Below, piece after piece: positions 43,083-51,301 of a stretch of DNA of 64,000 nucleotides. A program made the position numbers and the translations under genes. The number at the start of each line of letters is the position of its first letter. The first letter of the stretch is position 1. Origin of the DNA: Natrinema zhouii (GTDB lineage: Archaea; Halobacteriota; Halobacteria; Halobacteriales; Natrialbaceae); assembly GCF_013456555.2 (NCBI RefSeq), contig NZ_CP059154.1, positions 1,984,001 through 2,048,000 of the forward strand, written 5' to 3'. Below the pieces are notes generated by a model. That model searched no databases and had not been told where the DNA came from. It saw only the letters and a program-made list of their open reading frames with translations.

Positions 43083-43787
43083 CTACTCCGGACCCTGCCG
43101 TCGTCCGACGTCCTCTTCGGGATCGATTTCGGCCTCCGGATCGCCCTCGGTCACGTCGTCCGGATCGACGTCGACATCGTCACGGTCCGTCGAGTCCCGG
43201 TCGTCGTCGGTGGGTTCGTCGTCTCGGGAGTTTGCATCCGGCGACTCCGTCGCGTCCGACGACTCCGTTCCCTCCGGCGGCTCCATCTCGTCGTCGGGAT
43301 CGACTCGAGCGCCACCCTCTGGGGTATCGTAGAACTCGTCGTCTTCCATCATCGGTTCCGAATCGTCGAGACCGTCGGTACCGGTTCCGGGGCCGTCGTC
43401 AGTTCCGGCGATGTCGGTCGAGTTCGACGTCACCGGTTCGCCGGGATCGTAATCGGCGTCCGTCCGGTCGATTCCCTCGGTGCTGTCGCCGGGTTCGTCG
43501 GAACTGTCGTCCTCGGCTTCGGTCCCCGTCGCGATGCTCTCGGCCTGGAACCCGGCCTCGAGTCGGATCGCATCGTCGGTGATTTCGGTGACGGCGTCGT
43601 CCGTGAGCGGGACCGCCTCGGTGGCGTCGCGCTCCCAGTCGAGGGCGGCCCTGGTCGAGTCCGCCGCGTCCGCCGCCGGTTCGACGTACGCGGTCTCCGG
43701 ATCGATATCCGCGACGGCCCCGAGCCGTTCGCCCTCGGCGGTCTCGACCAGCTTTCCGATATCGTCCTCGGTAAACGTCGGGCACAT
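43083..43787 (-). CDS. PRC-barrel-like protein with long acidic tail
   Basis: The 234-residue protein has an N-terminal module similar to a PRC-barrel (TEDDIGKLVETAEGERLGAVADIDPETAYVEP in pieces, then VPLTDDAVTEITDDAIRLE), which also matches the small divergent gene. The remaining 150 residues are almost entirely Asp, Glu, Ser, Thr and Gly, including several DPDDD/DDEPTDDD runs. Such tails are typical of extreme halophile proteins but are unusually long. The function is unknown; PRC barrels bind RNA or metabolise assembly components elsewhere. It starts head-to-head with the small paralogue; a longer extended frame was rejected because it overlaps that gene. Confidence 0.72.
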   Translation of the reverse strand: MCPTFTEDDIGKLVETAEGERLGAVADIDPETAYVEPAADAADSTRAALDWERDATEAVPLTDDAVTEITDDAIRLEAGFQAESIATGTEAEDDSSDEPGDSTEGIDRTDADYDPGEPVTSNSTDIAGTDDGPGTGTDGLDDSEPMMEDDEFYDTPEGGARVDPDDEMEPPEGTESSDATESPDANSRDDEPTDDDRDSTDRDDVDVDPDDVTEGDPEAEIDPEEDVGRRQGPE

Positions 43788-43946
43788 ACTCGAGCCGAGG
43801 GCCGTTCGCGGGAAGCGAGTCCTGCCTGCACAGCCCGGGCGTTCTCGGTCGCGGGCTCGAGCAATCGATCCGGTCGAGCAGCCGGGCACCGTCGGGTTTC
43901 GAACGCCGGGCCAGCAGTTATCCCGCCGAAGCGTGGACCGGCGACC

Positions 43947-44189
43947 ATGGGCGAAGAGATCACGGTCGAGGACGGCGGAAAGCGCGTGATCGATAGCAAC
44001 GGCAACGAGATCGGAGTCGTCATGGACGTCGACGACGGAACGGCCTACGTCGATCCGAGCGAGGAGCTCGGCGGCGAACTCAAGACCAGACTCGGCTGGG
44101 GCCGAGACACCGAGAGCAGGTATCCGCTCCGGAACGATGCGATCGGTGAAATTACCGACGAGGAGATCCGATTGCGCGAGGAGTACTGA
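43947..44189 (+). CDS. PRC-barrel-like small protein
   Basis: The 80-residue protein reads [40 protein letters not shown], then [20 protein letters not shown]. It is the domain of the neighbouring acidic-tail protein without the tail: both share the order G-K-V-D/ETxxG, AYV-P and DAIxEITDxxIRL. Such domains probably form a beta-barrel. The two genes are divergent and 159 bp apart, suggesting a duplication with later tail growth. It precedes PCNA but has its own stop and spacer. Confidence 0.75.
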   Translation: MGEEITVEDGGKRVIDSNGNEIGVVMDVDDGTAYVDPSEELGGELKTRLGWGRDTESRYPLRNDAIGEITDEEIRLREEY

Positions 44190-44346
44190 GGAGTCCCCCG
44201 ATCCCAAGTCGACAATTTTCCAGTTGAATATCCGTTTTCCTACGGGTGTGGCGGCCGCTCGAGCGGAGACGATGAGCACCGAACTGTCCACAGAGTACGC
44301 GATCCGTTCTGCCACTCGCGGGTCCCCGCTCGCGCGTAAAGGGTGC

Positions 44347-44354
44347 CTTTTTAT
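44347..44354 (+). promoter_or_regulatory. TATA box of the PCNA gene
   Basis: CTTTTTATGG around 44347-44356 is an AT-rich hexamer-type TATA in GC-rich flanks, about 26-30 nt before the ATG at 44380. The transcript is expected to begin at, or a few nt from, the start codon. The sequence before it (CGCGTAAAGGG) may include the BRE. Confidence 0.6.
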
Positions 44355-44379
44355 GGCAACCGTCCGTACGCGGACCTAT

Positions 44380-45123
44380 ATGTTCAAGGCCATCGTGAGC
44401 GCCGAAACGCTCACCAGCGCGCTCGATTCGGTGAGCGTGCTGGTCGACGAGTGCAAGATCCACCTCGAGGAAGACGGACTGGAAATCCGGGCCGTCGACC
44501 CCGCGAACGTCGGGATGGTCGACCTCTCGCTCGATGCGGCTGCGTTCGAATCCTACGAGGCGGACGGCGGACTGATCGGCGTCGACCTCTCGCGGCTCGA
44601 AGATATCGCTGGCATGGCCGAATCCGGCCAGCTCGTCCAGCTCGAGCTCGACGAGGAGACGCGCAAGCTCCACATCCAGATCGACGGGCTCGAGTACACG
44701 CTCGCGCTCATCGATCCCGACTCGATCCGCCAGGAGCCGGACATTCCGGATCTCGACCTGCCCGCGGAGGTCGTCCTCGAGGGGAAAGACGTCAACCGCT
44801 CGGTGACGGCCGCCGACATGGTGTCGGACCACATCGCACTCGGCGTCGACGAAACTGACGAGTTCTTCTACGTCAACGCGGAGGGCGATACCGACGACGT
44901 TCACCTCGAGTTGACCAGAGACGATCTGATCGATCTGCAGGTCGGCCCCGCTCGCTCGCTGTTCTCGCTGGACTATCTCAAGGACATGAACAAGGCGATC
45001 CCCAAGGACACCGAGGTCACGCTCGATCTCGGCGAGGAGTTCCCCGTCAAGATCTACTTCGGCTTCGCGGAGGGACAGGGACAGGTCACCTACATGCTCG
45101 CGCCGCGCATCCAGAGCGACTGA
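44380..45123 (+). CDS. pcna: DNA polymerase sliding clamp PCNA
   Basis: The 247-residue protein is a homotrimeric clamp that tethers DNA polymerases, ligase and nucleases to DNA. Recognisable segments: [36 protein letters not shown], a central interdomain loop [22 protein letters not shown], and the C-terminal [24 protein letters not shown] strand (in pieces) with [10 protein letters not shown]. Length fits archaeal PCNA. Upstream extension of the frame is discarded because of the TATA at 44347. The PCNA gene lies 3.4 kb from priL, and hjc is 8 kb further, a replication-repair neighbourhood. Confidence 0.96.
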   Translation: MFKAIVSAETLTSALDSVSVLVDECKIHLEEDGLEIRAVDPANVGMVDLSLDAAAFESYEADGGLIGVDLSRLEDIAGMAESGQLVQLELDEETRKLHIQIDGLEYTLALIDPDSIRQEPDIPDLDLPAEVVLEGKDVNRSVTAADMVSDHIALGVDETDEFFYVNAEGDTDDVHLELTRDDLIDLQVGPARSLFSLDYLKDMNKAIPKDTEVTLDLGEEFPVKIYFGFAEGQGQVTYMLAPRIQSD

Positions 45124-45262
45124 CGCGCTCGAGCGCCGGTCCGCTTCTCGAACGTTCGATCGAAACAGCGACGAGCGGGGCGCTTTTCGGAATATTCGCC
45201 GGCGGTGCTCTCCATTCACCTCGACTGCACGCGTCCGGTGAGAGGATTCGCAGCGTCCCGCC

Positions 45263-46786
45263 TCAGAGCGATCCCTCGGCAATCGGCAGCGTCAGCGTCG
45301 ATTCGTCGTTCTGGACGGTCGCCGAGCCGTGCTCGTCGAGGTAGAAGGGGTCGCTGGCCTCGATTCGCAGTTCGAGCGCGTCGCCGCGGGGCAGCTCCCG
45401 CAGGAGCGGTTCGAGATCGAGTTCGAGGCGGTGCGTGCCCGTCTCCTCGAGGCGGAACCCGGTTACCTGATCGTCGATCTGCTCGCCGTCGGACCGGCCC
45501 TCGACGTGATGGAGACTGGCGAAGCAAATCAACGGCGCGTCGTGGGCCTCGATCGTCAGCGAGAGTTCGGGCGCCCCCCGGATCCGGACTTCGTCGGCGT
45601 CGAGTTCGTAGGTCGCCGTCTCGTCGGGCCGGAACGAGGAGTGTCTCACCGTCGAGGTGGCGCCGTCGAGGGCCGACAGCGAGACCGTCTCGCGATCGAC
45701 GCTTTCGTCGACTGCATCGAAGGTTCGCCAGGTGTCAGACTGTTCGTCCCACAGCGACACCTCGGGAACGACGTCGGTCTCGGCGCCCCGGACGTGGCGG
45801 TCCATCCAGTCGAGGGCCGCCCGGTTCACGTACTCGTGCTGGTCATCGTCGACATCGAGTTCGTCGGCGTTGTGTCCACCGCCGTACATGACGAGTCGCG
45901 ACTCGACGCCCGAGTCGTCGATCTCGCGGTAGTTGGCGACCGCCTCGCTCGGTGGGAAGAGCGTGTCCGTCCAGCCCGAGATGACGAGCGCCGGAGCCTC
46001 GAGGTCCTCGAGGTACCGCGTCGGTGAGCGCTCCGCGAAGTAGTCGATGACGGCCTCGGGCATGGCGTTGTTCGCCATCGCCTCCGCGTACCACCCCTGG
46101 AGGTCCGAGTCGATGCTCTCGCCGACGTCGCCGGTGAGCCGCGAGGAGACCGTGCCGAGGCCGACCAGCATCGTCAACCAGCCGGACTTGATCGCGCCGT
46201 TCGGCGCCCCGGAAGCGACGAGGTCGTTCCAGGCGATCCGCGGGACGATGGCGTCGACGCGGTCGTCCCGTGCAGCGGTCAGCAGCTGGATACCGCCCCC
46301 GTAGGAGCCGCCGTCCATCCCTATCCGCGGATCGTCGCCGTCGGCGATCACGGCGTCGTGGTCGGCGAGCCAGTCGATCAGCGCCTGGGCGTCGGAGACC
46401 TCCTTCGGACCGTTGACCTGAACCTCGCCGCCGGAGTCGCCGTACCCCCGCGAGTCGTACGCGAGGACGACGTAGCCGTTGTCGGCGTACATGGCCGCGG
46501 TACAGCGGAGGAACGCCCTGTTCATGCCCCAGCCGTGGGTCGTGAGCACGGCCGGGTGCGGTCCCGCCGCGTCCGGTTCGTAGACCGTCCCTGCGATCGC
46601 CGTCCCGTCGAACGACTCGATCGTCACGTCTCGCGCCGTGAACGCTCCCTCCTCGGTGAAGAACTCGCCCGAGCGGACGCACTCGAGTTCGATCGCTGCT
46701 GCCGGTCTCGTCCCCATTCCCACCCCGGTGGCCGCGATGCCACTGGCCGCGGTCGCTCGGAGTAGCATCCGTCGGTTCAATTCCAT
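45263..46786 (-). CDS. CocE/NonD-type serine hydrolase with Tat signal peptide
   Basis: The 507-residue protein begins with a predicted Tat signal: MELNRRMLLRATAASGIAAT, RR followed by M-LL and a hydrophobic run ending TRPAAA-I. The alpha/beta hydrolase core holds the nucleophile GGSYGGG (G-x-S-Y-G-G), the Asp in SGWTDTLFPP, and His in GGGHNADE, and a C-terminal beta-sandwich (from about 345) as in X-Pro dipeptidyl-peptidase/CocE-like enzymes. Substrate may be an ester or peptide; the family is broad. It is likely exported in folded state by the Tat system. The signal's RR position is close to the start, as in the shortest Tat n-regions. Confidence 0.85.
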   Translation of the reverse strand: MELNRRMLLRATAASGIAATGVGMGTRPAAAIELECVRSGEFFTEEGAFTARDVTIESFDGTAIAGTVYEPDAAGPHPAVLTTHGWGMNRAFLRCTAAMYADNGYVVLAYDSRGYGDSGGEVQVNGPKEVSDAQALIDWLADHDAVIADGDDPRIGMDGGSYGGGIQLLTAARDDRVDAIVPRIAWNDLVASGAPNGAIKSGWLTMLVGLGTVSSRLTGDVGESIDSDLQGWYAEAMANNAMPEAVIDYFAERSPTRYLEDLEAPALVISGWTDTLFPPSEAVANYREIDDSGVESRLVMYGGGHNADELDVDDDQHEYVNRAALDWMDRHVRGAETDVVPEVSLWDEQSDTWRTFDAVDESVDRETVSLSALDGATSTVRHSSFRPDETATYELDADEVRIRGAPELSLTIEAHDAPLICFASLHHVEGRSDGEQIDDQVTGFRLEETGTHRLELDLEPLLRELPRGDALELRIEASDPFYLDEHGSATVQNDESTLTLPIAEGSL

Positions 46787-46972
46787 GTGGTATCGTCCGG
46801 CATGATCTGCAACGCGAATAATCGTTATCCGATGGATAGGAGGGAAGTAATATACGAAGTACCGTTCCCTTCGTCACTCGGCCTGCGGATTTGGTCGTCG
46901 AGAAAGCGGTTTCCGCATCAACTCGAAGACGGACGCAAACCTGTGTGCAGCGGCCCCGGTATCTTCGCCTAG

Positions 46973-47024
46973 TTAAAAGTGCGACATAGGAAGGGGACGA
47001 CCTACCAGTCCCCTCACGGTCGTC
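46973..47024. promoter_or_regulatory. Promoter of the HalOD1 gene with overlapping inverted repeats
   Basis: A TATA-like GTTAAAAG is at about 46972-46979. Two dyads overlap downstream of it: GGGGAC (46993-46998) with GTCCCC (47008-47013), and GACGACC (46996-47002) with GGTCGTC (47018-47024). They share GAC, so the two pairings are mutually exclusive if formed as hairpins. They straddle the expected transcription start, so could be a repressor site or a switch in the short leader. A comparable nested arrangement precedes the HalOD1 gene at 59720. Confidence 0.5.
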
Positions 47025-47030
47025 TCCAGT

Positions 47031-47345
47031 ATGCCCTCCCCGAACGATTCAACTGACGAGTCGGAGTCGACCGATTACAGCTACGTCACGACGTTCGATC
47101 CGACGGACGGACGGCCGAGCGAGGCCGTCGTCACCGCAGTCGCCGCGGTTCTCGAAGCGGATCCCGCCGAGCTACCGCCGCTGTACGATGTCATGGATCC
47201 GGGCGCGCTCAACGATCTGGTCGAACACGCCCAGCGACGGGCGACCGACGGCACTCATCTGGTGTGGTTCACTTACGAGGGTCTCGAGGTCGGCGTCCGA
47301 AGCGACGGCGAGATCCGGATTCGGGACGTTACTGCAGCCAGCTGA
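47031..47345 (+). CDS. HalOD1 output domain protein
   Basis: The 104-residue protein contains a full HalOD1 domain: SEAVVTAVAAVLEADPAELP, PPLYDVMDPGALNDLVEHAQ, and the C-terminal VWFTYEGLEVGVRSDGEIRI. N-terminal 25 residues are acidic. HalOD1 is found only in haloarchaea, alone or fused to response regulators, and is thought to be an output module, with unknown activity. It is between the exported hydrolase (minus) and an alpha/beta hydrolase (minus). Two overlapping dyads are in its promoter. Confidence 0.88.
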   Translation: MPSPNDSTDESESTDYSYVTTFDPTDGRPSEAVVTAVAAVLEADPAELPPLYDVMDPGALNDLVEHAQRRATDGTHLVWFTYEGLEVGVRSDGEIRIRDVTAAS

Positions 47346-47393
47346 CGATCGGCTCCCGAGCAGCGCCGAGACGGCCGGCATTCGTACCTGTCG

Positions 47394-48263
47394 TCACTCC
47401 TGCTCCTCGAGGAACGCGAGCAGGTGCTCGTTGACCAGTTCGTCGTCCTCGATGAAGAAGAGGTGCGAGCCGCCCTCGACGAGTTCGAGTCGGCTGTCCG
47501 AAATCTTCTCTGCGAGCAGCCGCGCGTTCTCGACGGGAACGACCTGGTCGTCGGTCCCGTGGAGGAGCAGCGTCGGCACGCGGAGCCCGTCGAGGCGGTC
47601 GCTGACGTCGAAATTCTGGACGGCGGCGGCCTGAGCCTCGCGAGCGGGGGCGCTGGCGTCCTGCTCGAGTCGCCACTCGATGATTCGATCCATCAGGTGG
47701 GGGTTCCGGTTGGTGAATCGGTCGTTGAACGCGGGGCGCATTCGATGGCGGATCGTCTCCCGATCGCTGGCTCCGTCGGGCGTATCGAACATGCGTTCCT
47801 GCGTCTCCTCGGGAACCGGTGCCGCGTCGGGGCCCCCGTGGGACGTACAACACAACGTCAGTGACTTCGCCCGGGAGTACTCCAGCGCGTAGCGCTGGGC
47901 GATCATTCCGCCCATGCTCGCGCCGACGATGTGGGCGTCGTAGATCCCCGCGTCGTCGAGGACGGCCTCGAGATCGGCGGCCAGCCCGCCCATCGAGTAG
48001 CCGGCCAGTTTGAGGAGGACGAGGCCGCGGAGCGTCCCCGGCAGTCGCGCCACGAGCGGCGGCAGGCCGACGTCCGAACGGCCGGTGCCCCGGTTGTCGG
48101 GGGCCACGATATCGTACTCGTCGGCGACCGCCTCGCGTTGCCACCGCCACATCCACCGACCGAATGCGAGTCCCTGAACGAAGACGACCGGCGCTCGCCC
48201 GTCCCCATCACGTCGCTCGTGTTCGTAGTAAATCGACACGCCGTCTCTCGTCGCCTGTGGCAT
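47394..48263 (-). CDS. Alpha/beta hydrolase
   Basis: The 289-residue protein has VVFVQGLAFGRWMWRWQREAV (oxyanion region), IVAPDNRGTGRSD, the nucleophile elbow VGASMGGMIAQ (Ser in GASMGG), the acid TLLLHGTDDQVVPVE and the His GGSHLFFIE. A lid inserted between strands includes RPAFNDRFTNRNPH. This is a typical esterase/hydrolase of the alpha/beta family; the NRGTGRS and GASMGG combination occurs in haloalkane dehalogenase/epoxide hydrolase-like and carboxylesterase subfamilies, so substrate is open. No operon partner. Confidence 0.88.
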   Translation of the reverse strand: MPQATRDGVSIYYEHERRDGDGRAPVVFVQGLAFGRWMWRWQREAVADEYDIVAPDNRGTGRSDVGLPPLVARLPGTLRGLVLLKLAGYSMGGLAADLEAVLDDAGIYDAHIVGASMGGMIAQRYALEYSRAKSLTLCCTSHGGPDAAPVPEETQERMFDTPDGASDRETIRHRMRPAFNDRFTNRNPHLMDRIIEWRLEQDASAPAREAQAAAVQNFDVSDRLDGLRVPTLLLHGTDDQVVPVENARLLAEKISDSRLELVEGGSHLFFIEDDELVNEHLLAFLEEQE

Positions 48264-48527
48264 ACCCGGACAGACGTGTCGAACACCCTTGAAATCGATC
48301 CTCGAACTGTGGGCAGTGTCATCCCATGTCGTCCGGCCGGCTGGCGGAAACTGGTAATCCGATTTTATCGCCGCGGTGACGGCCGGGCGACGGCCCTCTC
48401 GAGGTCGCTCGATTGACGACCGACTGACGACCAGCGCTCGAGTCGAACCATCGAAACGGGGTGCTGGGATAAAGAGTGATTGTGGTAATCAGCGCGTTTA
48501 TCCCGTCGCGGTAAAATGGTATTACCG

Positions 48528-49622
48528 ATGCAGCGACTGCACGCGCGGTATCCGTTTCTCGAGGCCGCTCGCGAGTCCGTCGCGACGGAGGCGGTCGATC
48601 TCGCGACCGTCGTCGAACAGGACCCGGCGGTCGTCGACCGCGCGCGCCAACGCGTGATTATCGCGCTCGAGGAAGGAGAGGTCGGAGCGCCACACCGCGA
48701 GAGCCGCGTCGAATTGCTTTCCTATCCCGTCGCGCGGGTGCTCGTCTCGATGGTCGGGGAGCAGGTGCTCGTCCGCAAGTACGCCCGCGGGGAGGCCGCG
48801 ACGGCCTACGAGCGGTTTACCGCCGACATGGCCGACACCACCGAACTGAAAAGCGTCGAGACGACGGGGCTGGAGCTCGCGGACCTGCTCGCCGAGTTCG
48901 ATCTGCGAGACGACGTTCGCGAACGACCCGACGGCGACGGGTATCGGATCGACGTCGGCGCTTATCTCCCGCTGTCCGAAGACCTGTGGGAGGACGAGTG
49001 GCGGCTCGTTAATCGCTCGTTGGACGCCGGCGAAGTGCCCGTCGACGGGGACGAGTTACTCGCGCTCCTCCGCGAGGCGATTCGGAGCCGCATCGAGGAC
49101 GGGCTCCCCTTCGAGGTGCCCGACGCCATCGCGACCGCGCTCGAGGACGACGCCGCCGAGATCCGCGAGGTGGTCGCCGACCTCGAGTTGACGCAGGATA
49201 TCGACACCGTCGTTCCGGACCTGTTCCCGCCGTGCATGAAGGCCCTGCTCGATCAGATACAGAAGGGCGAACATTTGGCCCACCACTCTCGATTCGCGAT
49301 CACCGCATTCCTGACGAGTATCGGGATGACCACCGATCAGGTCGTCGACCTCTACCGCGTCAACTCGTCGTTCGGCGAGGAGATGACCCGCTACCAGACC
49401 GATCACATCCGCGGGGATAGCTCCCCGACGGAGTACTCGCCGCCCTCGTGTGCGACGATGCAGTCCTACGGCGACTGCGTGAACAAGGACGACCTCTGCG
49501 AGCGCATTCCGCACCCGATGGCCTACTACGAACAGCGGATCGACGACGCCGACGACGATGAGATCGAAGACTGGCGGGACGGGGCTGACGACGGCGAAAA
49601 TAGCGCTGCGAGCGGCGATTGA
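48528..49622 (+). CDS. priL: DNA primase large subunit PriL
   Basis: The 364-residue protein is the regulatory, iron-sulfur subunit of archaeal primase, partnering PriS in RNA primer synthesis. The [4Fe-4S] cysteines are FPPCMKALLDQ, PPSCATMQ, YGDCVNKDDLCERI, four in total. The N-terminal half is helical (MQRLHARYPFLEAARESV). HSRFAITAFLTSIGM is a conserved block. The start is the ATG about 28 nt after GCGTTTATCC; an ATG four codons earlier would place the start within 16 nt of the TATA. The last 35 residues are a haloarchaeal acidic tail. Confidence 0.95.
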   Translation: MQRLHARYPFLEAARESVATEAVDLATVVEQDPAVVDRARQRVIIALEEGEVGAPHRESRVELLSYPVARVLVSMVGEQVLVRKYARGEAATAYERFTADMADTTELKSVETTGLELADLLAEFDLRDDVRERPDGDGYRIDVGAYLPLSEDLWEDEWRLVNRSLDAGEVPVDGDELLALLREAIRSRIEDGLPFEVPDAIATALEDDAAEIREVVADLELTQDIDTVVPDLFPPCMKALLDQIQKGEHLAHHSRFAITAFLTSIGMTTDQVVDLYRVNSSFGEEMTRYQTDHIRGDSSPTEYSPPSCATMQSYGDCVNKDDLCERIPHPMAYYEQRIDDADDDEIEDWRDGADDGENSAASGD

Positions 49623-49639
49623 TCGTTCCGTTCGTGACG

Positions 49640-50026
49640 TCACTTCTGCGAAGGCTCGTCGGACAGTTCGTCGGCCTGTTGCTGAATGTCCCGTAGCGCC
49701 CGTTCCTGCTCACCGCGGGCGAGACCGCCAGATTCGGCGTGTCGACCGTCGTACTGGTCGGACGGGATCGCGTTCCAGACGTTCGAACCGTCGTCGTCCC
49801 CGGCCTCGCGAACGGCTGTCGAGTCACCCGAGACGGCCCATCGCCACAGGAGCGCGATCGCGAGTCCGGTGGGAACCACCACCGCGCCGGCGGCGACGAC
49901 CGGGTCGACGATGGACAGCACGCTCACGAGCAGCGACGAACAGAGCAAGACGAGCACGACGACGACGGCAGCCTGACCGGAACGGGACCCATCCGTTCGA
50001 GTCGTACTGGAGTCACCACTACCCAT
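49640..50026 (-). CDS. Conserved small membrane protein next to priL
   Basis: The 128-residue protein has two membrane helices (AAVVVVLVLLCSSLLVSVLS; VAAGAVVVPTGLAIALLWRWAV) and a conserved soluble tail WNAIPSDQYDGRHAESGGLARGEQERAL. This tail is typical of a haloarchaeal family seen convergent to or beside primase genes, as far as I recall. It is convergent to priL with a 17-bp gap. Function unknown; a membrane role near the replication machinery is speculative. Confidence 0.72.
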   Translation of the reverse strand: MGSGDSSTTRTDGSRSGQAAVVVVLVLLCSSLLVSVLSIVDPVVAAGAVVVPTGLAIALLWRWAVSGDSTAVREAGDDDGSNVWNAIPSDQYDGRHAESGGLARGEQERALRDIQQQADELSDEPSQK

Positions 50027-50068
50027 AGGTTCTGTCAGTCGTCCAAGGTGAAAAACGTACCGACGCCC

Positions 50069-50341
50069 TCAGAATGTTCCCTTCGCGTCCGCATCGTCGT
50101 CATCGTCGCTGGTCTCGAGGCCGTTCCCGGGGTCGTTGAGCAGGTACGCGAGAAGTATTCCGACTCCAGTCATCAAGAGGATGAAGACGCCGATAACCGC
50201 AACGAGCATCTGGCCGCCCTCGGGCGAGAGCGTGCTGTTTTCAGCGCCGTAGGAGGATCCGACGGCGACCATGGCACCCAACATGAGGAGGACGGCACCG
50301 ACGGCCGCGACGATTTCGATGAGCTGTTCGCGCTCGAGCAT
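50069..50341 (-). CDS. Small two-helix membrane protein (DUF7472-like)
   Basis: The 90-residue protein has two hydrophobic helices (LIEIVAAVGAVLLMLGAMVAV; LVAVIGVFILLMTGVGILLAYLL) separated by a polar loop SYGAENSTLSPEGGQM and ends with an acidic tail DDDDDADAKGTF. It resembles a small haloarchaeal family (I believe DUF7472) that lies downstream of the primase neighbourhood. Its partner on the same strand is the membrane protein 43 bp further. The ATG at MLEREQL is used; the longer frame starts in sequence of another composition. Confidence 0.65.
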   Translation of the reverse strand: MLEREQLIEIVAAVGAVLLMLGAMVAVGSSYGAENSTLSPEGGQMLVAVIGVFILLMTGVGILLAYLLNDPGNGLETSDDDDDADAKGTF

Positions 50342-50538
50342 TATCCCTGTGCTTTCGCCGGACCGGTGAAAAGCACTTCGAAGGGTGCCTCGAGGATCGA
50401 TCGTCGGCTGCGATGGTGAGCCGATCCCAGCTATCGTATAAAGGTCAGCCATGAGATTGCAAGCGGACCCGTTATGGCCATCGAGCCCCTATCCATGTCG
50501 AATAGCCAGCCGACCAGCGAATCCACTTCGACGCACCT

Positions 50539-51162
50539 ATGAAAACAACAGCGTCACCGAAAGCACCGCTTCCAGTACCGTCAGCAGATCACCTCACGAA
50601 GCGATCGCACCGGGCACGCATCGAACCGATGTCGGTGTTGTCGCTGGGCGACGGCCTCTACGAGGTCGAGTCCGCGAGCGACCACACCTACCTCGTCGAT
50701 CTCGAGGCGGGTCGATGCACCTGTCCGGATCACGTCTTCCGCGAGGCCCGCTGCAAGCACATCCGCAGAGTCGCGATCGAGATCACGGAGGGCCGGACCC
50801 CGCCGCCGGGCGAGGTCGCGGTTGACTGTCGCGACTGCGGCGAGACGATCTTCGTCGACGAGGACGAACCCGCGCCGTTCTACTGCGACGAGCACGCGAT
50901 CTACGCCGGCGACACCGTCGTCGACCGCGAAACCGGCGATCGACTCACCGTCGTCGACGTCTCGGAGCTGCGAGCCGACGCCGTCGAGATCGGGGCGGCC
51001 GACACCACCGTCGCCGACTACGAGACCAACGCGGACTACGACCCCGACGTCCCCGTCGTCGGCGCGATCTATCCCCACGCCACCGTCGCCCCAAACGGCG
51101 TCGTCCCCTCGTCGCTGCGGGTCTACGTCTTCCCGCGGACCCGCCTCGAGAAGGCGACGTAG
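50539..51162 (+). CDS. SWIM zinc finger protein
   Basis: The 207-residue protein starts with MKTTASPKAPLPVPSADHL and then the SWIM module: LGDGLYEVESASDHTYLVDL, CTCPDHVFREARCKHI, the C-x-C-x(n)-C-x-H ligands being CTC ... CKH. A second zinc-binding part is CRDCGETIFV and FYCDEHA. SWIM domains bind nucleic acid or proteins; those next to ATPases are in helicases, but this is a stand-alone form common in haloarchaea, where it may work with a transposon or a recombination protein. ATG chosen at the conserved basic N terminus; an inner ATG (MSVLSLGDG) is 30 codons later. Confidence 0.85.
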   Translation: MKTTASPKAPLPVPSADHLTKRSHRARIEPMSVLSLGDGLYEVESASDHTYLVDLEAGRCTCPDHVFREARCKHIRRVAIEITEGRTPPPGEVAVDCRDCGETIFVDEDEPAPFYCDEHAIYAGDTVVDRETGDRLTVVDVSELRADAVEIGAADTTVADYETNADYDPDVPVVGAIYPHATVAPNGVVPSSLRVYVFPRTRLEKAT

Positions 51163-51301
51163 CGACTCGAGCCGGCTTCGCGGGGAGATAGTGAGCCGGT
51201 AGACACCGCCGCTGCCGCCGCGTCGACGTCGACAACGCCTTCCAACGCGCTGCCGGTTGACAGTACCCGTATTCTTGTGGGACGGTATCGACTAGCGAGG
51301 C

